Positions 38,517-46,274 of a stretch of 64,000 bases of DNA are shown piece after piece (the first letter of the stretch is position 1; every line of letters starts with the position of its first letter). The position numbers were made by a program, and so were the translations under genes. The notes beneath the pieces were generated by a model. The model worked only from the letters and a program-made list of their open reading frames with translations, did no database searches and had not been told where the DNA came from. The stretch comes from Pseudomonas denitrificans (nom. rej.) (lineage in GTDB: Bacteria; Pseudomonadota; Gammaproteobacteria; Pseudomonadales; Pseudomonadaceae), in assembly GCF_008807415.1 (NCBI RefSeq), contig NZ_CP043626.1, positions 5,370,501 through 5,434,500 of the forward strand, in the 5' to 3' direction.

Positions 38517-40475
38517 TCAGGGCAGCTCCAGTCCGCCCGACGCCTTGTGCAGCTCGCGCAGGTGCGCGCCGATCTGCTTGGTATTGGCTTCCAGCGCGGC
38601 CAGTTCGTCGCGGCGTTCCGGTGTCAGCAGGGCGCGGACTTCACGGTCGAGGTTGTCGCTGAGCTGGCGCAGGCGCTGCTGGCGCTGCTGCGTCTGTTTC
38701 TCCAGGGTTGCCGTCTCCGGCGCCTGGGGCAGGCCGTAGCCGCCGTCGAGCAGCTCGGCCGGGCGACTGAGGAAGCCGCTGTCGTCGAGGATCTGCTGCA
38801 AGGTCCTGCCGGCCGCGGCGAGGTCCGGCTTGCTCTTCATGGCGTCCGGGTTGCTCAGGTACAGGCGCTTGAGTTCGTCCTGGGCCAACAGCAGTTGGCG
38901 GCGCAGCGAGGCCTGTTCGAGCAGCAGCAGGGCGGCGCTCGAGCGCAGGTCGGCCTTGTCGAACCACGGGCGGCGCTCGACGGCGGGCAGGGCGAGCCAG
39001 TCCTCGACCTTGTCCTGCGGGACGTTCATGCGCTGCTTCAGCACATCGAACATGGCCTGGTAGCGGTCGCGGAAGGAGTCGAAGCGATAGCCCAGGCGCA
39101 GCGCTTCCTTGGGGTTGTCCAGCACGCTGGCGTCGGCGATGCCCTTGTTCTCCAGCAGGCCGAGCACGCCATAGGGCGTGATGCTGTCCATGCTCTGCAG
39201 GCTCTGGCGCTGGATGCCGCTGCGTAGCAGCTTGAGCGTCTCCACCGCGCAGTTGTTGGACAGGAAGTAGTAGTTGCCGTCGTAGCTCCAGTGGCTCTGC
39301 GCCGAGCGCTCCACCAGGCTGGCGACCTCGTCGCGGCTGAGCTTGAGCGGAATCGAGGCGAGGCTGCGCAGCTCGACCTTGGTGTATTCCTCGATCACCT
39401 GGGACAGCGGCAGCACGAACAGGCGCGAGGGGTAGGCGCCGGTCAGGCCGTCCCAGCTGGAGAGCTGCAGATCGCCGACGAAGGCGCGGTAGGACAGCAC
39501 CAGGTGCTGGTCGAGGTCCAGGCGGCAGGCCGGGCCGCGCGGGCGCCCCGGTGCGCAGACCACCAGGCGCAGCATGGTGTGGCCCCAGCGGCTGGCGATC
39601 TCGTTGTTGGCCTCGGCGATCAGGTAGTCGACCTCGTAGACACGCTCCGGGTCGAGATACCCCAACGGCTGGCGGCCGAAGTCGCGGCCGGCGTTGAGGT
39701 AGGCGTACTGCGTCGAGCATTCGTCGTGCGGACGCTCGCCGAAGCGTTCCGCGTAGTAGCGGTACAGCGCCGGTCGGCGGCAGGCGAAGCTGCGGTCGAG
39801 GAGGAAGTACTCCATGTTCACCGCGACATACTCGCGCGGGTTGGTCAGCTCGTAGCGGTCCGGGCTGCGCAGCAGGAAACGGTTGTGCTGTTCGCGCTCG
39901 CCATGTTTGCCGGCGTATTGCGGCCAGCCGGCGAGGTCGAGCAGGCGCGGGTCGTCCGAGAGGCTGAAGCGGCGGCCGGTCTGGCCACGGCAATCGTCTG
40001 GTGCGCCGACGCGACCCAGGCTCTTGTCGCGCATCGTGCAGCGACGGATCACCCGGCCTTCGTCGGTATCCCAGAGGCGCGCGCGGTCGTAGAGGTGGGT
40101 CAGCTCATGGAGCAGGGTCGCCAGCAGTTCGCGGCGCAGGGTGCCGTGGGTGCGGCCGGTCTGCTCGGTGGCGGCGCTGCCGTCGGTGAGCGGGCCGAGA
40201 TAGCGGGTATTGAGGGCGATGGCGCCGGGGCGCAGGGTGCGGCCCATGCCATTGCTGGGCAGGTCGTCGCGCCATTGCACTTCGACGCTGCGGTCCAGGC
40301 GCTGCACGAAGCTGTCCGGCAGGGTGTGCAGGGCTTCGTCCAGCAGATGCTGGCTGGCCTGGCGCTGGGCGGCGTTCAGGCCGTCGGCTTCCAGCTCCAG
40401 GCGGAGCGAGGCGTGGCTGCTGGCGGCGACTATCAGTGCCAGGGCCGCCAGCCAGCGGCCAGCCCGGAGTCTCAC
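38517..40475 (-). CDS. DUF4105-type protein with zinc-protease-like motif
   Basis: Exported protein of 652 aa with a signal peptide (residues 1-23, SSHAS). The N-terminal third has LLATLLHELTHLYDRARLWD, an HExxH motif of metalloprotease type near residue 123. The middle DUF4105-like domain has IASRWGHTMLRLVVC and YYFLSNNCAVETLKLL, whose Cys and His could be catalytic. The C-terminal part is helical and charged (coiled-coil-like). It overlaps the upstream DUF2388 gene by 4 nt, so they are co-translated. Function is unknown. Confidence 0.85.
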   Translation of the reverse strand: MRLRAGRWLAALALIVAASSHASLRLELEADGLNAAQRQASQHLLDEALHTLPDSFVQRLDRSVEVQWRDDLPSNGMGRTLRPGAIALNTRYLGPLTDGSAATEQTGRTHGTLRRELLATLLHELTHLYDRARLWDTDEGRVIRRCTMRDKSLGRVGAPDDCRGQTGRRFSLSDDPRLLDLAGWPQYAGKHGEREQHNRFLLRSPDRYELTNPREYVAVNMEYFLLDRSFACRRPALYRYYAERFGERPHDECSTQYAYLNAGRDFGRQPLGYLDPERVYEVDYLIAEANNEIASRWGHTMLRLVVCAPGRPRGPACRLDLDQHLVLSYRAFVGDLQLSSWDGLTGAYPSRLFVLPLSQVIEEYTKVELRSLASIPLKLSRDEVASLVERSAQSHWSYDGNYYFLSNNCAVETLKLLRSGIQRQSLQSMDSITPYGVLGLLENKGIADASVLDNPKEALRLGYRFDSFRDRYQAMFDVLKQRMNVPQDKVEDWLALPAVERRPWFDKADLRSSAALLLLEQASLRRQLLLAQDELKRLYLSNPDAMKSKPDLAAAGRTLQQILDDSGFLSRPAELLDGGYGLPQAPETATLEKQTQQRQQRLRQLSDNLDREVRALLTPERRDELAALEANTKQIGAHLRELHKASGGLELP

Positions 40476-40807
40476 AGAGCGAGGATGGCTTCGGCCAGGT
40501 CCTGGTCGGAGGCTTCGCGAGCCTGCGGCACCTGCTCGCGCAGTACCTTGAACGCGGCTTCCAGTTGCGCACCACGGATCGCGCCGTCGCTGCCAACGTA
40601 GCTGGCGGCATCGTCACGGGCTTCGCGGACGACTTTCATGTCACGCACGGAGGTGGTGGTGTCCGAGGTGAAGTCGATGCTGCGGGCGAAGGCGTTGGTG
40701 GTGATGTTGAACACGCGGACTACCGATTGGGCCTGGGCGGTGGAGGCGCAGGCGGCAAGCAGGAGGCCGAGGATCAGGGGGCTCTTGGAAAGCGAGCTGA
40801 GGCGCAT
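40472..40807 (-). CDS. DUF2388 protein (copy 1)
   Basis: Periplasmic protein of 111 aa. The signal peptide ends STAQAQ. The mature part shows the DUF2388 pattern: FARSIDFTSDTTTSVRDMKV, then EARDDAASYVGSDGAIRGAQ, LEAAFKVLRE and a C-terminal DQDLAEAILAL. It is coupled to the DUF4105 gene and preceded by two more DUF2388 genes. No function is known for the family, which is largely limited to Pseudomonas. Confidence 0.9.
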   Translation of the reverse strand: MRLSSLSKSPLILGLLLAACASTAQAQSVVRVFNITTNAFARSIDFTSDTTTSVRDMKVVREARDDAASYVGSDGAIRGAQLEAAFKVLREQVPQAREASDQDLAEAILAL

Positions 40808-40844
40808 GGATGTCTCCGAAAGGGCAGCGGGAGCTGCTCACGAC

Positions 40845-41138
40845 TTATTTGGCAAGAATTGCTTCGGCCAGTTCCCGATCGTTCGCCGCCAGCTCCGGAT
40901 GCCGCTGACGCAGCCAGTGCAGCGCAGCCTCCAGGCGGGCACCGCGCAGGGCTCCATCGGTGGCAACGAACTGCGCCGCGTCGTCGCGGGCGCCGCGCAG
41001 CAGTTTGTTGTCGAAGGGCGCGCTGGTGACCTGGCTGGTGGCGTAGCTGGTCGCGACCGGAAACTGGGTGGTCTGGTCGAATGCCCAGGCGGGCAGCGAG
41101 CAGGTCAGCAGCGGCAGCAGGAACAGCAGGGTACGCAT
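40845..41138 (-). CDS. DUF2388 protein (copy 2)
   Basis: Protein of 97 aa from MRTLLFLLPLLTCSLPAWAF, whose signal peptide ends AWAF. The family core is GARDDAAQFVATDGALRGAR, LEAALHWLRQRHPELAANDR and ELAEAILAK. The start at 41138 is chosen because the earlier in-frame ATG adds 11 residues that do not fit a signal peptide. It differs from copies 1 and 3 in the first third, but the RDDAA and DGALRGA cores are shared. Confidence 0.88.
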   Translation of the reverse strand: MRTLLFLLPLLTCSLPAWAFDQTTQFPVATSYATSQVTSAPFDNKLLRGARDDAAQFVATDGALRGARLEAALHWLRQRHPELAANDRELAEAILAK

Positions 41139-41244
41139 GGGCTTGGACAATCGAGAAAGCACGGCCGCCAAGGCTAACGGAATGCGCGGGCGAGAGCCAG
41201 CGCAGAGCGCCGGGCGGAGCGCCCGGCGCGGAGGGTTCAGCCGA

Positions 41245-41565
41245 TCAGATGGTCAGGATGGCCTGGGCCAGCTGCTGGTCATTGGCGGCCAGGGTCGGCA
41301 GTTTGCTGCGGATGTGGGCGAGGGCGGCTTCCAGGTGCGCGCCGCGGATCTGGCCCTGGCTGGCGACAAAGGTGGCTGCGTCGTCACGGGCTTCGAGGAC
41401 GATCTTGTCGTCCTTGAAGGAGTTGCTCAGGTCCGAGGTGCCGTCGGAGGTGGCGCCGGTGGCGCGCACCGACAGGTCGGTGGTGTAGACGAAACTGGTG
41501 GCGTAGGCACCGGTGGCGCAACCGATCAGGGCGGCGGCAGCGATCAGGCGAAGGCTGTTCTTCAT
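41245..41565 (-). CDS. DUF2388 protein (copy 3)
   Basis: Protein of 106 aa. The signal peptide is MKNSLRLIAAAALIGCATGA, probably cleaved near YAT (a lipoprotein variant cannot be excluded because of IGCATG). The core is EARDDAATFVASQGQIRGAH, LEAALAHIRSKLPTLAANDQ and LAQAILTI. It is first of the three tandem DUF2388 genes. Confidence 0.9.
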   Translation of the reverse strand: MKNSLRLIAAAALIGCATGAYATSFVYTTDLSVRATGATSDGTSDLSNSFKDDKIVLEARDDAATFVASQGQIRGAHLEAALAHIRSKLPTLAANDQQLAQAILTI

Positions 41566-41659
41566 TGGAGTGGCTCCGGAATAAGACCAAGCAAAGGTGG
41601 CCGGGGCGGCCACTCTAACTGTGCTCAGACTAGCCAAGACTGACCGGTGTCACCAGCAT

Positions 41660-41866
41660 TCAGCGCCAGAATGGTTTCGAGATTTCTCTCACGCGTTCGC
41701 TGGGGCTGATGCCCAGGTCGGCCAGCTGCAGGCTGGTCAGCTCGGCGAGCTGGCGGCGGGTGCGGGCGTTCTGGTGCCATTGGCGCAGGTGGCGGGCGAG
41801 GGCTCTCGCGAAATGGTCCAGGCCGGGGGCGGTATAGGGAGGTGAGGTGGTGGGACGGCTTTCCAT
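41660..41866 (-). CDS. DUF1127 (YjiS-like) small protein
   Basis: Protein of 68 aa. The C-terminal DUF1127 motif reads WHQNARTRRQLAELTSLQLA, DLGISPSERVREISKPFWR. Proteins of this family are small, arginine-rich and in several bacteria involved in RNA turnover or stress adaptation. It lies upstream of, and in the same direction as, the DUF2388 set, with a 94-nt gap. Confidence 0.88.
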   Translation of the reverse strand: MESRPTTSPPYTAPGLDHFARALARHLRQWHQNARTRRQLAELTSLQLADLGISPSERVREISKPFWR

Positions 41867-41983
41867 GGCGGGTCATCCTGTCGTTCCGGTTCACGGACGA
41901 TCAGGATGACCCACAGCTCACCTGCGGGTTAGCCGCAGCTGGCGGTTTGCTCGGCGTAACAGTCTAGGCGCCGGGCCTGGCTG

Positions 41984-44133
41984 TCAGGGCATTTTTTGCC
42001 CGGACTGTACTGCTGCAAGGTCGCGCGTTCCTTTCTCGGCCACCAGTTCGATGCGGATCAGCGAGAGTTCGCCGCTGCCGTTGCTGAAGGTGCGGATCTC
42101 GCTACTGGGGCTTTCCTGGTCGCGCTCGAACGTCCCTTCCAGGGTGCGTTCCTTGCCGTCGGTGCCGGTCAGCTCGCCCTGGGCAAGAATCGCCGCGCTG
42201 CCGGTGGCATTGCTGACGATGTCCCAGTTGCCGACGCGCGCCGAGGCGTCGCCGGCGGCGGCGTAGGTGATCCGATAACGGTAGCGGCCCGCCGGAATGC
42301 GCGTGTAGGGGCCGTAGCTGAGGTACCCGGTCGCTCCCGCGGGGCGACCAGGCGCTCGTCCCGCAGCTGACCGATCAGCGTCGGCAACTGCATGGCGGGC
42401 CAGGTGCCCCAGCGCTGTACCTTGAAGTCGCGGGTGAGGCAATCGCCGCAGCGCTCGAGTTCGGGGACGACCAGCTTGATGCCGTTCAGCTCGCCTGCCA
42501 TGGCACCCTGCTTCAGGGTGCGGATGGCCTGGTCCCAGAGCGTGGCGTCGTTGAACACGTAGAGCGCGTCGGCGTCGTACTCGCCGCTGGCTACCTGCCG
42601 AGCCAGGTGCTCGCGGGCCTGATCCTGGGCATGGGCGTCGACCCGCGCGAAGTTGCCGGAGTTGATCGACATGCCGTGGCGCACGGCGAAGTCCGAGAGG
42701 GGGATGAAGTCCGCCGGGACGTTGGTCGGGAACACATAGAGGACCCGTTGGTGGCGCTGGCCGAGGCTGTCCCACATCGCGGCGTTGAGCGGGCTGGTCC
42801 AGGTGTTGTCCTGACGGAAGAAGCCGCGCATCCCGTGCATCACCGTGGACAGATCGTAGAGCTGCACACCCAGCGCGACGGCAAGCAGGGGGACGGCGAT
42901 TCGCGGGCGTGTACGCACGCAGATGACCGCGACCGCGGTGACGGCGAGCAGATAGAAGACCGGCCAGAACATGCGTCCCGGCGAACGGAACACCTGGTAG
43001 AGCCGGGTCGCCCAGTCCGGGAGGTCGATCCGGGCAAGGATGTAGGGGCCGACCGACAGGGTATTGGTCAGCGAGACCAGCAGCATCAGCACGCTCATCG
43101 CCACCAGTGGCCAGACCAGGAAGGTCCGCTCCGCGCCCTGTCGGCGCCTGGAGATCAGCGCGAGGACGGCGGAAATCGCCAGCAGGGCCAGCAGGCCGGC
43201 ACCCATGTAGGCGAAGCCGTCACCGTCGAGGAGGCCATCGATGCCGTCGGCGCGTTTGAGCGGCGGCAGCAAACGCGACCAGTCGCCGCGGGAGTCGACC
43301 AGCGAGAGCAGGTTCATGCGTCCGTACTGGCCGGGCGCGACCGGCGTCGAGCCGAGCATGAAGTAGCCCAGCAGCCACATGATCAGCAGAACCAGGGCGC
43401 TGCCGGCAAGGCCCTGCGCGATGCAGCGGCCGAGGCTCATTTCGCGCCGGGCCAGGCGCTGCAGGAGGTCGGCACCCCAGATAGCCGCCAGCATCACCAG
43501 CAGGTAGGCATGGATCAGGGTGGCCAGGGCCAGCATCGCCAGCCAGAACAGGGGGCGGTAGCGGTGGTGGAAGTACAGGTACAGGCCGGCCATCAGCAGC
43601 CATTGTCCACCCAGCGCCAGGTGGATGGTGAAGCGCATCAGGTAGGGCGGCAGCAGGAGCAGCAGGGCGGTGCCCAGCGCCAGCAGCCGGCGATCCCCGG
43701 TGAAGTGGGAGAGCACCAGGTAGGAGAAGATGCCCTGCAGGACCATGCAGGTCAGTATCCACAGGCCGAAGTACTGGAAGGTGTCCGGCAGCAGCGGGCC
43801 AAGCAGCTTGAAGGGCAGGGCGAAGAGTGGCAGCGAGTCGGAGAAGACAATCGAGCTGCCCATCTCCATGCCATAGCGCGGGTTGGCCCCGAGGGGGAAT
43901 TGCAGCAACGGAGTTTCCCGGAAGAACTCCCAGCCCAGCTGGTTGCTTGGCGGGTCCAGCAGGCCGCGCATGAGCCAGCCGATGCTGGAAGGCAGCAGCA
44001 CCGAGAGTCCGCCGAGGGCGAGGAAGAGGGTGACGCCCAGCAGGACCGGGATCCAGAGCGAAGAACGAGAGGGAGATGCCGCCATCATGGCTGTCTGCGT
44101 TCCGTGGTTTCTTGTTGTGGGTTGATCAATCAT
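41984..44133 (-). pseudogene. DUF6311-type polytopic membrane protein (GtrC-like candidate), apparent frameshift
   Basis: Large inner-membrane protein, about 716 aa if one base is restored; its paralogue at 46271 has 721. The first 480 residues hold about 11 membrane helices (SLWIPVLLGVTLFLALGG; FQYFGLWILTCMVLQGIFSY; WLLMAGLYLYFHHRYRPLFW). The conserved segment LPTLIGQLRDERLVAPR precedes the break. The 3' part continues in another frame with ATGYLSYGPYTRIPAGRYRY. Adding one G at the minus-strand GGG run (42336-42338) joins both. It overlaps the GtrA gene by 8 nt. A periplasm-facing sugar transferase role like GtrC is inference. It is the last gene of the accessory operon. Confidence 0.82.
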
Positions 44134-44560
44134 GCGACTGCTGCCTGAAGCCCCAGAGCCGGCTGGCCAGGAAGGTGATGCCGGGCACTACGGAGGCCGA
44201 GGCCACCGCCGCCAGACGTGGCGAAAGCCAGCCGCTGGCGAGGATCGCGGCGAGCAGTGTGCTGTTCGCCAGGAACGCGCTCAGGGAAATCAGGAAGAAC
44301 CTGCGCATCGCCTTGCCGGGCGACCCCGGGGCGGAGAAGGTCCAGATGTAGTTGCCAGTGAAGGACAAGACGAAGGCACAGAGGAACGCAATCAGGTTGG
44401 CCAGCAGCGCCGGCAGCTGTGTGTTGCCGACCAGCACCCAGACCACGCCGATGTGCAAGGCGGTGGCGGCGATCCCGATGATGCCGAAGCGCAGCGCAAT
44501 CAGCAGCTCCTTGAGGACCCGACCCTGGCGCGACATGTACTTGGAGTCCTGTGCCGTCAC
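44126..44560 (-). CDS. GtrA-like membrane protein (putative glycolipid flippase)
   Basis: Protein of 144 aa with four membrane helices, matching the GtrA family: ALRFGIIGIAATALHIGVVW, LLANLIAFLCAFVLSFTGNYIWTF with the family NYxWTF motif, then FLISLSAFLANSTLLAAI and AVASASVVPGITFLASRLWGF. GtrA proteins are thought to flip polyprenyl-phosphate-linked sugars. It overlaps the methyltransferase gene by 4 nt and lies in the same operon as a GtrB-type transferase, the classic partner. Confidence 0.9.
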   Translation of the reverse strand: MTAQDSKYMSRQGRVLKELLIALRFGIIGIAATALHIGVVWVLVGNTQLPALLANLIAFLCAFVLSFTGNYIWTFSAPGSPGKAMRRFFLISLSAFLANSTLLAAILASGWLSPRLAAVASASVVPGITFLASRLWGFRQQSHD

Positions 44561-45273
44561 GGCTTGCGGGCCAGGCAGAAGGCGGTCAGGCCGGCGAAGC
44601 GATTGAGCCCGAGCAGGGGCAGCTCGAGGGCCGAGAGCGTCCTGAGGATGGCATTGACCAGCGGGTGATGGCGCTTGAGCTGCGATTGCGGCTGGCGCTG
44701 GTGCTTGCCCTGGGCGCGTTCGAGCAGGCGCAGGCTCGCGGCGATGGGAAATACCGCGCCGAAGTAGTACGAACCGCGCACGACCTCCAGCCCGGCCTGT
44801 TGCGCGACCGCCTCGATCTCGGGCAGCCGGTAGCGCCGCTTGTGTTCGAGGAACACGTCGTGGTCGCTCCAGAGAAACTGGAAGGCCGGCACCGAGATGA
44901 GCACGTTGGCGCCACTGGGGACCTTGGCGACGTATTCGGCCAGCAGGCCGACGTCGTCGTCGACGTGCTCCAGCACGTCCATCAGCAGAATGAGGTCGCT
45001 ATCGAGCTGGTCCACGGAGCGGCGGAAATGGATCGGCTTGCCGCTGGTCTGGTCGTCGGAGTCCTGCGGGTAGCTGATGTCGACGCACCAGGCGGTGCGG
45101 GCCGCGCTCTGCTCCAGCAGGGCGCGGGAGAAGAAGCCGGAGCCGGCGCCGACGTCGAGGATCGAAGTCGGCCGGATGTTCCCGAGGAACTTCTGCATAG
45201 CGGCGCACTTGGAGCGGTAGTACCAGTGCTCGCCGATATGCTCGCCGAGAATGTCGGTTTCCTTGAGGTCCAT
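44557..45273 (-). CDS. Class I SAM-dependent methyltransferase
   Basis: Protein of 238 aa. The SAM-binding motif I is TSILDVGAGSGFFSRALLEQ near residue 37. LILLMDVLEHVDDDVGLLAE is motif II/III of the Methyltransf_11/23 type, and VLISVPAFQFLWSDHDVFLE, HKRRYRLPEIE follow. The C-terminal region is basic (KHQRQPQSQLKRHH). It lies 2 nt downstream of the GtrB-type gene. A sugar or lipid-linked glycan methyltransferase is likely from context, and the substrate is unknown. Confidence 0.85.
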   Translation of the reverse strand: MDLKETDILGEHIGEHWYYRSKCAAMQKFLGNIRPTSILDVGAGSGFFSRALLEQSAARTAWCVDISYPQDSDDQTSGKPIHFRRSVDQLDSDLILLMDVLEHVDDDVGLLAEYVAKVPSGANVLISVPAFQFLWSDHDVFLEHKRRYRLPEIEAVAQQAGLEVVRGSYYFGAVFPIAASLRLLERAQGKHQRQPQSQLKRHHPLVNAILRTLSALELPLLGLNRFAGLTAFCLARKP

Positions 45274-45275
45274 GC

Positions 45276-46274
45276 TCAGTCCTTGTTTTCGTAGAGGCGC
45301 CGCACCAGGTAGACCGGCCTGCGCTTGGATTCCAGATAGGTGCGCCCGAGGTATTCGCCCAGTACGCCGATGCCGATCAGTTGCAGCCCGCCGAGGAAGG
45401 TCACGGCCACCATGATCGAGGCGTAACCGGGAACATCGACGCCGTAGAACACCACCTTGAGCACGATCAGCGTGGCGAAGAGGAACGACCCCAGGGAGAC
45501 CGCGATACCCAGGTAGGTCCATATCTTCAGCGGATCGGTGCTGAAGCTGGTGATCCCTTCCAGGGCGAAATTCCACAGGCGCCAGCCGTTGAACTTGCTG
45601 GAGCCGGCGATGCGTTCGGGGCGGCTGTAGTCGATGCAGACGGTACGGAATCCCACCCAGGCGAACAGGCCTTTCATGAAGCGCCGCGATTCGGGCAGAT
45701 CGTTGAGGGCATCCACCACCTGACGGTCCATCAGCCGGAAGTCGCCGACGTTCTCGGGAATGGCCGGGTCGGCGATACGGTTGTGGATGCGGTAGAACCA
45801 GTTGGCCGAGGCACGCTTGGCCCAGGAGTCGGAGGTACGGTCGACGCGGCGGCCCAGCACCACTTCGTAGCCTTCGCGCCATTTGTCGATCATCTCCAGG
45901 ATCAGCTCCGGCGGGTCCTGCAGATCGACATCGATGGGCACTACCACTTGGCCGGTGGCGCAGCGCAGGCCGGCGCTCAGGGCGGCCTCCTTGCCGAAGT
46001 TGCGGCTCAGGTCGACCACCCGCAGGCGCGCAATGCGCCGCTGCAGGAGCAGGAGGATATCCAGGGTCGCGTCGCTGCTGCCGTCGTTGACGAAGACGTA
46101 CTCCACCTGGACGGCGTCCGGGTCGTTGAACACGCTTTCCACCCGTTCGACGAACAGGTTGACCGTTTCCGCTTCGTTGAAGACCGGCACCACCAGCGAC
46201 AGCGCCAGGGGCGCGTCCTGCTCGAGGCGGCGGTCCAGATCGGCTTGCGGGTTCACCTGCAGATCACTGGTCAT
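45276..46274 (-). CDS. GtrB-type polyprenyl-phosphate glycosyltransferase (GT2)
   Basis: Family 2 glycosyltransferase of 332 aa that would transfer a sugar from its nucleotide donor to undecaprenyl phosphate. The catalytic DxD lies in VPIDVDLQDPPELI, the nucleotide site in LSLVVPVFNEAETVNLFVER, and the acceptor region in YSRPERIAGSSKFNGWRLWN. Two C-terminal membrane helices follow (TYLGIAVSLGSFLFATLIVL; YASIMVAVTFLGGLQLIGIG). It overlaps the upstream DUF6311 gene by 4 nt. With GtrA and a DUF6311 protein it forms a Gtr-type module. Confidence 0.93.
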   Translation of the reverse strand: MTSDLQVNPQADLDRRLEQDAPLALSLVVPVFNEAETVNLFVERVESVFNDPDAVQVEYVFVNDGSSDATLDILLLLQRRIARLRVVDLSRNFGKEAALSAGLRCATGQVVVPIDVDLQDPPELILEMIDKWREGYEVVLGRRVDRTSDSWAKRASANWFYRIHNRIADPAIPENVGDFRLMDRQVVDALNDLPESRRFMKGLFAWVGFRTVCIDYSRPERIAGSSKFNGWRLWNFALEGITSFSTDPLKIWTYLGIAVSLGSFLFATLIVLKVVFYGVDVPGYASIMVAVTFLGGLQLIGIGVLGEYLGRTYLESKRRPVYLVRRLYENKD

